Shown here: positions 16,434 through 26,255 of the stretch, piece after piece
How the letters are laid out: each line of letters opens with the position of its first letter
How positions within the stretch are numbered: the first letter of the stretch is position 1
Source: Streptomyces sp. CB01580
Lineage (GTDB): Bacteria; Actinomycetota; Actinomycetes; Streptomycetales; Streptomycetaceae
Direction of reading: 5' to 3'
DNA: 64,000 nucleotides
Assembly: GCF_001905795.1 (NCBI RefSeq)
Contig: NZ_LIXJ01000004.1
Coordinates: 186,001-250,000, forward strand
The notes under the pieces: model-generated
Database searches by the model: none
Seen by the model: only the letters and a program-made list of their open reading frames with translations
Told to the model about the DNA's origin: nothing
Translations under genes and position numbers: made by a program

Positions 16434-19400
16434 TCATCGATGCCCAATGGAGTGCAGGAATCCGTTCAGATCATTCAGTAGCCTGTTGACCTCGCCTTGT
16501 TTACTCATTAGAACCTCCAGTCCACGCTCGGTGAGTGACTCCGGAAGTTGCCTGAGTTCCAATTCGATCACTTTTCGAACCTTGTCGAGTCCATTTCGGG
16601 CCTGCTTCAGATCGGCTATGTGGTCGAAGGGAGTCCCGTCCGGCTTGCGGGCCACGACTTCACCATTGGCCTCCCTCCGTGCGGCATCATAGTGGTTATG
16701 ATTGGGGGTCGAATTTATTTCCCCCAGGGGGTCCTGCTTGATGTTCTCAAGTTTTTCCAGGGCCCTTTGTGCAGCGGTACTCAACCCTAATTCGCGACAG
16801 GGCCCGAGACCCAATGGGTCGAACCAGATGTGAGGGTTTTTTACATACGTTGCCGGGTTTGGGGCAGGTTTCAGGCCCAAGGGGTCCGCGCTGAGGTACC
16901 GGGCCGTCTCCGGGTCGTAGTGCCGGAAGTAGTTGTAGTGGAGGCCGGTTTCCGGGTCGAAGTATTGGCCGGGGAAGCGGAGTGGTGTGTAGGCGGTGCT
17001 GGCAGCGGCCCAGGTTGTGGTTCCCCATAGTGTGCTGCGGGTGTGCCAGGCGAGGGTGCCCGACTCGTCGATGAGTTCGGTCGGGGTGCCGATGAGGTCG
17101 GTGACGATGGCGAAGAAGCGTTCGTCGACCGTGGTCTGCGAGGTGTCCGCTGAGAGGATGCGCTCCGTCTGGGTCAGTGGCTGGAAGCCCTGGTGGTCCC
17201 AGGTCAGGGCGATCGGGTTGGGCAGGCTGTCCGTGCGGGTGAGCTGTTCGCACAAGGTTGTGCCGTCCCAGGTGAAGGAGACTTCTTCCGTCACCGATTC
17301 ATTGTCGGTGGCGGACAGACGCTGTTTTGCGATGCGGCGGCCGAGTGGGTCGTAGAGGTAGCGCCAGCGGGTGCCGTCGGGTGTGGTGACGGAGGTCAGG
17401 CGGTCCTCGGCGTCCCATTCATAGCGCCAGGTGTCCGGCTTGCGGGAGAGGCGGGTCTTCTGGCGTAGGACGATGCGGCCCTGAGCGTCGTGCTCGTAGC
17501 GGACGTGGCCGGCGTCGGTGATGCGGGTGCCAGTGTAGGCGCGCGGTCCTGTCGCTTCCTGGCCGGGGTGAGTGGTGGGCCAGGAGGCGTGGGTCTGGTT
17601 GCCTGCTTCGTCGTACGCGTATGTCTCCGACCAGCCTGCCGCGTGGACGGCCGTGACGCGCCCCGCCGCATCCAGGTCGAAGCGGCGGTGGCCCGAGAGT
17701 TGGTCTTCGATGCCGATCAGGTTGCCGTCGGCGCGGTAGGTGAAGGTGCGGTGCTGCACGCTGTGGTCGTGGGCCGTTGTCTGCTGGCCGGTGAGGCGGC
17801 CCATGGTGTCGAACTCATGGGTCAGGTTGATCGTCCCGCCGACGTGGCGGGTGATCTCCCGTCCGACGGCGTCGTGGGCGAACGAAAGCGTGCGGCCCGC
17901 GGTGGTGAGTGTGGCGCGTTGACCGGCCGCGTTGTATTGCCATTCGCTCACCGCTCCGGACGGCGTCGTACGGGAGACCTGGCGGCCGATAACGTCGTGG
18001 GTGTAGATGAGTGCGCGGCCGTTCACGGTCTCGGACCTGAGGCGCCCGTACCGGTCGCGCAGCCGGGTCAGGGTTGCGTCGGGGCCGGTGGCCACGGCGA
18101 GCTGATCGAAGATGTCGTACTCGAAGGTGCTGATCGCGCCGTCCGCGTCCTTGCGGAGGAGTCGGCCCAGTTCATTGTGCTCGTACCGGATGGTCTGGCC
18201 GAGGCCGTTGGTGCGGGCAGTCAGCCGCCCGGCGCTGTCGTGCGTGTAGGTAAGCGTGCGGTTGTCGAAGTCTGTCTCGGAGGTGAGGCGGCCTGCTGCG
18301 TCGTATATGTAATTCCAGCTCAACCCCAGCGGGTTGGTGACCCGGGTCAACTGCAGGTTGGCGTCGTGAGTGAACTCGTGACGCACACCGTCCGGCCCCG
18401 TGCGTGCGGTCAGCAGGTCGAAGTCCATGTACTCGAAGCGGCTGACCCTGCCCATGGCGTCCGTATGGGACAGGCAGTTGCCTTCGCCGTCGTAGGACCA
18501 GGACTGTTCGGTGCCGTCCGGGGCGATACGCCGGGCGAGTCGGCCCTCGACCGTCCATTCCAGCCGGGTGGTCGCTCCAAGAGCGTCGACGAGGGCTGTC
18601 GGGCGGCCGAACGCGTCACGCTCCGAGCGTGTTGCCGCGCCGAACGGGTCGGTGATCTCCATCGGGAGTCCGGCCCGGTCGCTGTGTATGCGCGTGGTGT
18701 GGCCAAGGGGGTCGGTCACCGAGGTGAGGTGGCCCGCTTCGTTGTACGTGAACTGTGTGGTGGCATGCGACGCGTCGGTGACCGACGTGCGGTTGCCGCG
18801 TTCGTCGTAGGTCTGTCGGGTGACTGTCCCGTCCGTTCCCTTGACGCGCACCGCTAGGCCGAGGGCGTTGTATTCGGCGGTCAGTTCCCGCCCGTCCGGA
18901 CGGGTCACCGAGGTCAGGTGGCCGTGCTCGTCATACGTGGACCGGGTGACGTGTCCCAGGGGATCCGTGACGGACAGAGGCCGGTGGAACCGGTCGTGCT
19001 CGAAGCGGGTGGCGGCTCCCAGCGGATCGATCTCGGCCACCACTTGCGAGCGTTCGTTGATCACGTATCGCGTGGTGTGGCCGAGGCCGTCCGTCATCGA
19101 TGTCATGCGCAGCCCAGTATCGGGGTCGGTGTCGTCCCAGGTGAAGCGGGCTTCGAGGTGACCGCTGGTGCCGGTCTGGTACACGCATCGGTCATGCTCG
19201 TCGTAGACGTAGTCGTACCGGCTGCCGTTGGTGTCCGTCCACGACGTGATGCGGCCGAGCCCGTCGTAGCCGAAGCACAGGGGGCGGCCGGAGGAGTTGA
19301 CAACTTCGGTGAGGTGGCCATCGGTGTAGCCGTAGCGGAGGATTTCCTGGTCGGTGCCGTCGGGGGCGGCGCCTGCCAGGTGGAGGGCGGTGATCCTGCC

Positions 19401-21089
19401 GTCGTTCGTGGTGAGCTTCAGGTGGTAGCCGCCGTGGTGGACGATCGAAGTCGGGGCACCGGTCTCGTCGTGTTCGAAGGTGATCCAGCGGCCGTTGCGG
19501 TCGTCGATCCGGTCCAGGAGTGCCGGCTCGCCGTTGGGTTGGTCGACGAAGTGCCGGACGCGGCCGGTTTCGGGGTCGGTGACGGTGTAGCCGCCGTCCA
19601 CCCGGTCCAGGGGCCAGCGGCGGCCGTGCGTGGGCATGACGGGAACCCCCGGCGCGGGGTGCGGATAGGCGAGCAGGCTGCCTTCGTCACAGCTGAACAC
19701 CACGCCTTCCGCGTCGATCTCCAGGCGCTGGTCGACCGTGCTCGACCAGCCGGTTCCGAACCAGCGGCCGGCCCGGTACGAGGAGTCGAAGACTCGCTCA
19801 AAGACGAGCGGCAGCGAGCCGGGCAGCGCGATGTCCGTCTGTGGGAGCAGCATGCGTCCGGTGGCGATGTCGACGGGGTCTCCGGCGCACTTGACCTCGC
19901 TGCATTTCTTGGCGCTGGAGTCGGGGTTCTTCTCGTGTCCGTGCCGGTTCTTGCCTGTGGGGTGTTTGAGGGCGTTCTTCGTGGCCGCCCTCAGGCCGCC
20001 GCGTGCGAGTCCGCCGCCCTTGGTACCGATCAGTTCCGGGACGAGACGGCCGGTGAATTCGGACGGGTCTTCCTTGGCCGAGTCCCAGGCGTTCTTCAGT
20101 GCCCGGTCGGGACGGGCGCCGGTGGAGACGAGGCCGGCGAGCGTGGTGTGGACGCCCTTGTAGTAGTCGGCCGGGTGGGTCAGGTTGTACGGGTCCGTCG
20201 GGGAGAGCGAGCGGACGAAGTTGACGAGCCCGGCACCGCCCTTGACGACTCCGCCGCCGAAGTGGGCGAGCTCGATGCCCTGCCCGACCACGTGGTCGTA
20301 GGCCTCGTTCTTGAGCCGGTTCAGGCCGGTGGGTTCCTTCGGCGCGTGCGCCATGGCGGTGGTGATCGCGCTCTTGGCCGTTGCGGCGGCCTCGTCGCGC
20401 GCCTGCCGGGCATGCCGCAGTATCTCCTGCGCATGCTGTCGCTTGGCCTGCCCCGGGTCGGAGAACTCGCCCGGGTGCGGCAGCGGATGGTCCGTGCTGC
20501 GGGCGGCGTTGTACGCCTCGGCCTTCTCCCGGAACGCGGCAGCGGCCCTCTCGTAGTCCTGCTTGCCCTCCTTGTACAGGGCGATCGCCTCGCGGGCCTT
20601 GCCCTGTGCGCTGGTCACCGTCTGCGCGTACGTCTCCAGCGCCTTGGCGGCATCCTCGAACGCGTCCGACGCACGCAGCCAGTCCGTCGGCAGGGTCTCG
20701 AACCTCCGCCGGAAGGCGTCGGCCGCCTCGCCCTTCCAGTGGCCGGAATCGAGCCGTTTCATCCCGCTGCCGACCAGACCGAACGCGCGCTGGAAGTCGC
20801 GGAGGTTCTTCACCGTCGCGGCGACCTTCTCCGGCTTGCCGTGGATCAGCTCATCGGCTTCCTCGCTCTGCCCGAGCTGACGCTCCGCGACCTCCGCTCC
20901 CAGTGAGGACGCGGTCGCGTCCCCCCAGTCCTCGACCTCGTCCGCCCAGTCGTGCGCACCGACCTTGTCCAGTCCCGCGCCCACCACGTCGGTGCCGACG
21001 TCGATCGCCTTCCCGGCGAGTTCCTTGCCCTGGTCGACCACACGGCCGGCCCCGTCGATCAGCCCGTCGCTGAGCTTTTCCCAGTCCAC
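16434..21089 (-). CDS. RHS-repeat polymorphic toxin, toxin-28-like tip
   Basis: A 1551-residue toxin delivery protein. Residues 1-230 form a helical WXG100-like export module (LDSGHWKGEAADAFRRRFET). A DUF6531-type region begins near 391 (CAGDPVDIATGRM, LPLVFERVFDSSYRAGRWFG). Many YD repeats follow to about 1390, then the RHS core FPGQYFDPETGLHYNYFRHY and YLSADPLGL. After the junction FDPLGLGPC (about 1430) a 115-residue tip contains NHYDAARREANGEVVARKPD and DHIADLKQARNGLDKVRKV, resembling polymorphic toxin type 28 (Ntox28). The GTG start lies four bases after the upstream stop. The CdiI-type gene downstream is its likely antidote. Export by a type VII-like system is inferred. Confidence 0.88.
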   Translation of the reverse strand: MDWEKLSDGLIDGAGRVVDQGKELAGKAIDVGTDVVGAGLDKVGAHDWADEVEDWGDATASSLGAEVAERQLGQSEEADELIHGKPEKVAATVKNLRDFQRAFGLVGSGMKRLDSGHWKGEAADAFRRRFETLPTDWLRASDAFEDAAKALETYAQTVTSAQGKAREAIALYKEGKQDYERAAAAFREKAEAYNAARSTDHPLPHPGEFSDPGQAKRQHAQEILRHARQARDEAAATAKSAITTAMAHAPKEPTGLNRLKNEAYDHVVGQGIELAHFGGGVVKGGAGLVNFVRSLSPTDPYNLTHPADYYKGVHTTLAGLVSTGARPDRALKNAWDSAKEDPSEFTGRLVPELIGTKGGGLARGGLRAATKNALKHPTGKNRHGHEKNPDSSAKKCSEVKCAGDPVDIATGRMLLPQTDIALPGSLPLVFERVFDSSYRAGRWFGTGWSSTVDQRLEIDAEGVVFSCDEGSLLAYPHPAPGVPVMPTHGRRWPLDRVDGGYTVTDPETGRVRHFVDQPNGEPALLDRIDDRNGRWITFEHDETGAPTSIVHHGGYHLKLTTNDGRITALHLAGAAPDGTDQEILRYGYTDGHLTEVVNSSGRPLCFGYDGLGRITSWTDTNGSRYDYVYDEHDRCVYQTGTSGHLEARFTWDDTDPDTGLRMTSMTDGLGHTTRYVINERSQVVAEIDPLGAATRFEHDRFHRPLSVTDPLGHVTRSTYDEHGHLTSVTRPDGRELTAEYNALGLAVRVKGTDGTVTRQTYDERGNRTSVTDASHATTQFTYNEAGHLTSVTDPLGHTTRIHSDRAGLPMEITDPFGAATRSERDAFGRPTALVDALGATTRLEWTVEGRLARRIAPDGTEQSWSYDGEGNCLSHTDAMGRVSRFEYMDFDLLTARTGPDGVRHEFTHDANLQLTRVTNPLGLSWNYIYDAAGRLTSETDFDNRTLTYTHDSAGRLTARTNGLGQTIRYEHNELGRLLRKDADGAISTFEYDIFDQLAVATGPDATLTRLRDRYGRLRSETVNGRALIYTHDVIGRQVSRTTPSGAVSEWQYNAAGQRATLTTAGRTLSFAHDAVGREITRHVGGTINLTHEFDTMGRLTGQQTTAHDHSVQHRTFTYRADGNLIGIEDQLSGHRRFDLDAAGRVTAVHAAGWSETYAYDEAGNQTHASWPTTHPGQEATGPRAYTGTRITDAGHVRYEHDAQGRIVLRQKTRLSRKPDTWRYEWDAEDRLTSVTTPDGTRWRYLYDPLGRRIAKQRLSATDNESVTEEVSFTWDGTTLCEQLTRTDSLPNPIALTWDHQGFQPLTQTERILSADTSQTTVDERFFAIVTDLIGTPTELIDESGTLAWHTRSTLWGTTTWAAASTAYTPLRFPGQYFDPETGLHYNYFRHYDPETARYLSADPLGLKPAPNPATYVKNPHIWFDPLGLGPCRELGLSTAAQRALEKLENIKQDPLGEINSTPNHNHYDAARREANGEVVARKPDGTPFDHIADLKQARNGLDKVRKVIELELRQLPESLTERGLEVLMSKQGEVNRLLNDLNGFLHSIGHR

Positions 21090-21092
21090 GCC

Positions 21093-21737
21093 TCAGTCCC
21101 CCTGCCCCGACCCTCGCGGTGTCTGCGCGGTCGTCTCCGGCGACGTACCCGAGTGGCCCCCGAGCCGCTCGGCCGCCCGGTCCAGCACCTCCGGATCCAT
21201 CACCCCGGAATCCTCGGCGGGGTCCGGCGGTCCGACCCCCAGATCACGGCCCGTGTCCCGCCAGGCCTGCTCCACCTCTCCATACGCCTTCAGCGCCGAC
21301 TCACGGCTGAAGTCCGGGTTGTCGTAAGCAGTCTGGCCGCTGATCGTGTCCCAGCTCATGTTCCTGACCTCGTCCTCGGACAGGTGCGGATTGCCGTTCA
21401 GGGAGTTCACACCGATCTTGAACGAGTCCTTGACGTACTGTTCCTGCTCCGCGAAGGCTCCTGCCGACAACCCGACCCCGAGGGCGAAGTTGTTGCCCTT
21501 CTGCGTCAGAGCCCGCACGCCCCACTCCCAACGGTCACAGAACGTCCGGAACTCCGACGCCAGCCCGCCATGCCCCAACTCCAGCCCCGACAGGCCGAGA
21601 TCCGAGAAGCCACGCCCCGCCGACGCCTCACCGACCATCCCGAGATCCTTCAACTCGGCATGCGCCAGATCGATCCCCTTCGCGATAGCGGCCAGCGCCT
21701 CGGGCGGCACATGCAGATCGGCACCGTCCTCGCTCAC
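21093..21737 (-). CDS. WXG/ESX-associated partner protein
   Basis: A 214-residue soluble, mostly helical protein. GTG 21737 has GGAGG five bases upstream and overlaps the previous stop as GTGA, so it is translationally coupled. Blocks include LHVPPEALAAIAKGIDLAHA, FCDRWEWGVRALTQKGNNFA and QEQYVKDSFKIGVNSLNGNP. This resembles the small helical proteins encoded before Streptomyces RHS toxins, which act as secretion partners or chaperones. The RHS gene starts four bases after its stop. Exact role not provable from sequence. Confidence 0.7.
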   Translation of the reverse strand: MSEDGADLHVPPEALAAIAKGIDLAHAELKDLGMVGEASAGRGFSDLGLSGLELGHGGLASEFRTFCDRWEWGVRALTQKGNNFALGVGLSAGAFAEQEQYVKDSFKIGVNSLNGNPHLSEDEVRNMSWDTISGQTAYDNPDFSRESALKAYGEVEQAWRDTGRDLGVGPPDPAEDSGVMDPEVLDRAAERLGGHSGTSPETTAQTPRGSGQGD

Positions 21738-22114
21738 ACCACACCTCCGAGATCCACCGCCACCGCATCCGGCACGATCCCCACCACCGGCGGGAACAGC
21801 ATCCCGTCCTCGCTGCCCGCGTCCAGAGCCACCCCCGCCGGTCCCGGCAGCATCGGCACCATCACATCCAGCAACCGTGCCCCCAGAACGGTCCGATAGA
21901 TCCACTCCCGCTCACCGTCACCACGAGCCTCAGCGAACCTGGCGAGTGCCTCTTCGTCCGAGAACGCACAGATCCACCGCACCCCGTTCTGCTCCGCGGA
22001 CCACGGATCCCCGCCCGCATCCAACGGCACCAGCACCGCCGTACGCCGAAATTCGCCCAGCAACACAGCAAATTCGCGCCGAGCCACCGCCTCCGGATCG
22101 CCCTCCGGCGTCAT
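21734..22114 (-). CDS. SseB-like N-terminal domain protein
   Basis: A small protein (126 residues from ATG 22114), first gene of the toxin operon. FAVLLGEFRRTAVLVPLDAG, GVRWICAFSDEEALARFAEA and GVALDAGSEDGMLFPPVVG fit the SseB domain found beside type VII or RHS genes in Streptomyces. The frame is open to about 22240, where a GTG exists, and the codons there look plausible for a longer N-terminus (ARRSRIAELVDWSASEEPSA), so the true start may lie upstream. It overlaps the next gene by four bases. Confidence 0.65.
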   Translation of the reverse strand: MTPEGDPEAVARREFAVLLGEFRRTAVLVPLDAGGDPWSAEQNGVRWICAFSDEEALARFAEARGDGEREWIYRTVLGARLLDVMVPMLPGPAGVALDAGSEDGMLFPPVVGIVPDAVAVDLGGVV

Positions 22115-22659
22115 GACAGAAGCCGGTCCGGGTGCCTCACGTGGCGCCGAAGGCTCTTCAGAAGCAGACCAGTCGACCAACTCAGCAATCCTTGACCGGC
22201 GTGCGGGCGGTTCTGATGTGACATCACCGTTGTCGAACACGTGCCGAATGCTGTCACGACGCTCTTCCCAGAAGCAACGAACAAAAACAGCCAGCCGGAC
22301 AGGTCGCGCTTGTCGTTCCCCGTACGAATCCGATGAGAACAAGCACTGCCTCACGAGCCCGTGGTGGCAGCGAGCGACATGACTCAAGACAACTGACGAC
22401 GGGGCAGCTTCGCAGCGCTGCGGTACCGGTCCCCCACGGCCGAGAAAACGCCCGGGATCCGCTGGGCCGCCTGTTGCGCACCGAGCGCGCCGTTCCTCGC
22501 CTCTCCTGCCCCGTTCCTCGTCAATCGAGTGCGCTCGGGGGTTGGCCCTACCCGCAGCCGGCCGGTTGGCCGGATCGTCCCGGGTGATCACATCGGAGAA
22601 GCTGGGGCCCGGTACACACCACCACCGGTCTCCCAACGATCTCCATAAGGGGCTTACTC
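22115..22659. other. intergenic region between toxin operon and serine hydrolase gene
   Basis: Divergent promoters must lie here. No RNA gene or convincing ORF was seen; the first 120 bases may encode an N-terminal extension of the SseB-like gene. Confidence 0.4.
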
Positions 22660-23823
22660 GTGCATGAGCAGACAGGGCAGAGGCTGCGTTCGTCCGGGCG
22701 CCGGCGGAATGCCCTCAGAGCCGCAACGGCCGTGGCCGTGGTGGTCGGCGGCATCATGGCGATGAGTGCCCCGGCGCCGTCCACGGCATCGGCCGCGCCC
22801 AGGCCGGACACGGTTCAGCAGGGCTTGAACACACTGGTGAGCTCCGATGGCGTGCCTGGTGCGCTGGCGAGCGTCATGGGCCGTGACGGTCGCACCCGCA
22901 CGTACACCGCGGGTGTCGGTGACCTGGCCACCGGCGCCAAGGTGCCCAGCAACGGACAGGTGCGGATCGGCAGCAACACCAAGACGTTCACCGCGGTGGT
23001 CGTGCTGCAACTGGTCGCTGAAGGCAAGATCGGCCTCGACGCCTCGGTCGACACCTACCTCCCCGGCCTCCTGCGCGGCGACGAAATCGACGGACGCCGC
23101 ATCACCGTACGTCAGCTCCTCCAGCACACGAGCGGGCTTCCCAACTACACCAAGTACCTCAGCGACGACATCCGCTACTACGAACCCCGCGAGCTCCTCG
23201 ACCTCGCTCTGCAGCACAAGGCCGACTTCGCCCCCGGCGCGCGGTGGGAGTACAACAACACCAACTACCTGGTGGCTGGTCTCATCGTTCAGAAGGTCAC
23301 CGGCCGCCCGCTCGCCGAGGAGATGGACCGACGCGTCATCAAGCCCCTCGGGCTGCGTCACACCTACTTCCCCGCTCCGGGCGAGGTGACCATCCAGGAG
23401 CGCCACCCCAAGGGCTATTACCAGGACTCTCCGGGCGCGCCCCTGGTCGACGCGACGCAATGGGACCCCTCCTGGGCCTGGGCGGCCGGCCAGTTGGTCT
23501 CCACCAACGCCGACCTGAACCGCTTCTTCTCCGAGCTCCTGTCCGGCCGCCTCCTGCCGAAGGCCCAGCTCGACCAGATGCGCACCACCATCCCCGCCGG
23601 CTACCCCTTTGCCGCCGGTGCCCGCTACGGGCTGGGACTCGTGAGCACCCCGCTCTCGTGCGACAGCGTCTACTGGGGCCACGGCGGCAGCATCACCGGA
23701 TACGAGACCCGGGGCGGCGTCACCGAGGACGGGCGCGCCGTCAATGTCGCAGTCACGATGCAGCCGGGCCAGGCCGCCAAGGAACGCATGGACAGCATCG
23801 TGGACACAGCCTTGTGCCGCTGA
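22660..23823 (+). CDS. secreted serine hydrolase (class C beta-lactamase / DD-peptidase fold)
   Basis: A 387-residue exported enzyme resembling Streptomyces D-Ala-D-Ala carboxypeptidases. The signal peptide spans about residues 1-46 (RRRNALRAATAVAVVVGGIM, cleavage after ASA). The active site is complete: SxxK at Ser105-Lys108 (IGSNTKTF), YxN in EYNNTNY near 190, and HGG in WGHGGSITGYE near 345. It would cleave D-alanyl peptides or related esters/amides outside the cell. The GTG at 22660 follows AAGGGG. It stands alone; a strong hairpin follows. Confidence 0.88.
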   Translation: MHEQTGQRLRSSGRRRNALRAATAVAVVVGGIMAMSAPAPSTASAAPRPDTVQQGLNTLVSSDGVPGALASVMGRDGRTRTYTAGVGDLATGAKVPSNGQVRIGSNTKTFTAVVVLQLVAEGKIGLDASVDTYLPGLLRGDEIDGRRITVRQLLQHTSGLPNYTKYLSDDIRYYEPRELLDLALQHKADFAPGARWEYNNTNYLVAGLIVQKVTGRPLAEEMDRRVIKPLGLRHTYFPAPGEVTIQERHPKGYYQDSPGAPLVDATQWDPSWAWAAGQLVSTNADLNRFFSELLSGRLLPKAQLDQMRTTIPAGYPFAAGARYGLGLVSTPLSCDSVYWGHGGSITGYETRGGVTEDGRAVNVAVTMQPGQAAKERMDSIVDTALCR

Positions 23824-23989
23824 TCCCCGTCACCAACCTGATCGAACCTTGCACCTGGTGTCGTGCCCGGTGCGGGGTTCGGCTCCCGGCGGTCCGGTGG
23901 CCGGGGTGTCCGCCCACGGCTGCCGCTCCGGGAAACGGCGCCCCGGAGAGCGGAGGCGGCCCCCGGGAAAACGGTCGACACAACGAAAC

Positions 23990-24016
23990 GGGGTCCGGTC
24001 GTAGCGACCGGACCCC
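23990..24016. terminator. terminator hairpin after the serine hydrolase gene
   Basis: GGGGTCCGGTCG-TAG-CGACCGGACCCC, a perfect 12-base stem with a three-base loop. It lies between converging genes and can stop transcription from both sides. The rest of 23824-24169 holds nothing recognisable. Confidence 0.85.
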
Positions 24017-24169
24017 CCTCGCTTTCCCCCTCCGTCAGTGCTTCCCGATCCCCCCAGATCCCCTCCCCGGAAGCACCCGACGCCAGATACGACTCGGCGG
24101 TCGCCGAAACGGTTGCACACCTTGACGATCTCTTTACCTTAGAGGCAAATGGAGTGTCAGAAATGCTTC

Positions 24170-24997
24170 TCAGCAGGCGTGTTCGGCGTAGCGGGCGGCG
24201 ACCTCCGCGAGGACTTCGGCGCCGTCGCGGGCCCAGAGGGCCTCGTTGAAGATCTCCACCTCGATCGGGCCGTCGAAGCCGGTGGCCTCGACGAGCGAGC
24301 GGAACGCGCGGAAGTCCACGGATCCGTCGCCGAGTTGGCCGCGGCCGAGCAGGACACCGGCCGGGAGCGGGGTGATCCAGTCGGCCAGCTGGAAGGAGTG
24401 GATGCGGCCGGTCGCGCCCGCGCGGGCGATCTGTGCGGCCGCCTGGTCGTCCCACCAGATGTGGTACGTGTCGACGACCACGCCGACCTGATCGGCGGGG
24501 AAGCGTTCCGCGATGTCCAGGGCCTGGGAGAGCGTGGAGACGACGCAACGGTCCGAGGCGAACATCGGGTGCAGGGGCTCGATCGCGAGACGTACCCCGC
24601 GTTCCGCCGCGTACGGGGCCAGTTGCCCCAAGGCGTCGGCGACGCGTTCGCGGGCGCTGTGCAGGTCCTTGTCCCCGGCGGGCAGCCCCCCGGAGACGAG
24701 TACCAGGGTGTCGGTGGACAGAGCCGCCGCCTCGCCGATCGCCGCGCGGTTGTCGTCCAGGGCGCGGGCCCGCTCCACCGGGTCGACGGCGGTGAAGAAT
24801 CCGCCGCGGCAGAGACTGGTGACGGTCAGTCCGTTGTCGGCGAGGAGGGCGGCCGTGCGCTCCACGCCGTACTCCTGGACGGGCCCGCGCCACAGGCCCA
24901 CCTTGTCGATGCCCGCCTTGGCGCAGCCCTCGGCCAGTTCGGGCAGCGACCACTGTTTGATGGTCTCCTGGTTGATGGAGAGACGTCCGTCGCTCAT
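24170..24997 (-). CDS. sugar phosphate isomerase/epimerase (TIM barrel)
   Basis: A 275-residue AP-endonuclease-2-like barrel, last gene of a three-gene catabolic operon. Metal-site segments are visible: LAIEPLHPMFASDRCVVST (Glu and His), VVVDTYHIWWDD (Asp and His), IHSFQLADWITPLP and IEVEIFNEALW. It overlaps the preceding DUF993 gene by four bases, so the two are coupled. Substrate is unknown; the operon suggests a keto-sugar or polyol oxidation product. Confidence 0.85.
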   Translation of the reverse strand: MSDGRLSINQETIKQWSLPELAEGCAKAGIDKVGLWRGPVQEYGVERTAALLADNGLTVTSLCRGGFFTAVDPVERARALDDNRAAIGEAAALSTDTLVLVSGGLPAGDKDLHSARERVADALGQLAPYAAERGVRLAIEPLHPMFASDRCVVSTLSQALDIAERFPADQVGVVVDTYHIWWDDQAAAQIARAGATGRIHSFQLADWITPLPAGVLLGRGQLGDGSVDFRAFRSLVEATGFDGPIEVEIFNEALWARDGAEVLAEVAARYAEHAC

Positions 24998-26175
24998 CGG
25001 GTGCCTCCGTCACCGCTGTTGCCGCCCTTGCCGCGGTCGCCTCCATTGACCGCGAGCAGGGCGCGCATCCGGGACTCGGCCAGCTCCGGGTCCGGGAACA
25101 GGCCCAGCCGGTCGGCGAGTTCGTACGCCTTCGCCAGGTGCGGCAGCGAACGCGCGGACTGGAGGCCGCCGACCATGGTGAAGTGGTCCTGGTGGCCGGC
25201 CAGCCAGGCGAGGAACACCACACCCGTCTTGTAGAAGCGGGTGGGGGCCTGGAAGAGGTGGCGGGACAACTCGACCGTAGGGTCCAGGAGTTCGCGGAAT
25301 CCCTGGACGTCTCCGGTGTCGAGCACCCGTACCGCGTGCGCTGCCAGCGGACCCAGCGGGTCGAAGATGCCGAGCAGGGCGTGGCTGAAGCCCTGGTCGT
25401 CGCCCGCGATCAGCTCGGGGTAGTTGAAGTCGTCGCCGGTGTAGCAACGGACCCCGCCGGGGAGGCGGCGCCGCACGTCGATCTCGCGTTCGGCGTCCAG
25501 CAGCGAGATCTTGATGCCGTCGACCTTGTCCGGGTGCTCGGCGATGACCTTCAGGAACGTGTCGGTGGCGGCGTCGAGGTCCGTGGAGCCCCAGTAGCCG
25601 TCCAGCGCGGGGTCGAACATCGGGCCCAGCCAGTGCAGGACGACCGGTTCGGACGCCTGGCGCAGCAGGTGCGCGTACGTCTCCAGGTAGTCCTCGGGCC
25701 CCTTTGCGGCGGCGGCGAGGGCGCGGGAGGCCATCAGGATGGCCTGGGCGCCGCTCTCCTCGACGACGGCGAGCTGCTCCTCGTACGCGGCGCGCACCTC
25801 CGAGAGGGTCGCCGGGCCGGCGGGGAGCTGGTCGGTGCCGACGCCGCAGGCGATCCGGCCGCCGACCGCCTTGGCCTCGGCGCCGGAGCGGCGGATCAGC
25901 TCGGCCGCGCCCGCCCAGTCCAGGCCCATGCCTCGCTGGGCGGTGTCCATGACCTCGGCGACGCCCAGGCCGTGCGACCAGAGGTGGCGGCGGAAGGCGA
26001 GGGTGGCGTCCCAGTCGATGGCGGCGGGGTCGTCGGGGCTGATGTCCGCGTACGGGTCGGCGACCACATGGGCGGCCGAGAACACCGTGCGGGAGGCCAG
26101 CGGTGCACGACCGGGCGCGAGGTCGAGCGGGGTGGTGCGGGGCTCGTAGGGGCCCTGCGGGAGGTGGATGGTCAC
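24994..26175 (-). CDS. DUF993 dihydrodipicolinate-synthase-like protein
   Basis: A 393-residue protein of the DUF993 branch of the DapA/aldolase superfamily. Blocks seen: WSHGLGVAEVMDTAQRGMGL, RIACGVGTDQLPAGPATLSE, WLGPMFDPALDGYWGS, then DGIKISLLDAEREID, whose Lys is the candidate Schiff-base residue, and RCYTGDDFNYPELIAGD. It likely performs an aldol-type cleavage or rearrangement of a sugar acid. It lies between the Gfo/Idh/MocA gene and an isomerase it overlaps by four bases. The C-terminal GGDRGKGGNSGDGGTR tail is low complexity. Confidence 0.82.
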   Translation of the reverse strand: MTIHLPQGPYEPRTTPLDLAPGRAPLASRTVFSAAHVVADPYADISPDDPAAIDWDATLAFRRHLWSHGLGVAEVMDTAQRGMGLDWAGAAELIRRSGAEAKAVGGRIACGVGTDQLPAGPATLSEVRAAYEEQLAVVEESGAQAILMASRALAAAAKGPEDYLETYAHLLRQASEPVVLHWLGPMFDPALDGYWGSTDLDAATDTFLKVIAEHPDKVDGIKISLLDAEREIDVRRRLPGGVRCYTGDDFNYPELIAGDDQGFSHALLGIFDPLGPLAAHAVRVLDTGDVQGFRELLDPTVELSRHLFQAPTRFYKTGVVFLAWLAGHQDHFTMVGGLQSARSLPHLAKAYELADRLGLFPDPELAESRMRALLAVNGGDRGKGGNSGDGGTR

Positions 26176-26255
26176 TCAGATCAGCTCCGATGCGGCGCGA
26201 GGGCCGTTCGTGGCGTCGTGTGTGGTGCCGTGCGCGGGGGCGGCGGTCACGGCGG

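Noticed and set aside
17490..20906. Long plus-strand frames opposite the RHS gene
   Set aside because: They arise from the repeated codon pattern of the YD repeats; no start with a ribosome site and no recognisable domain.
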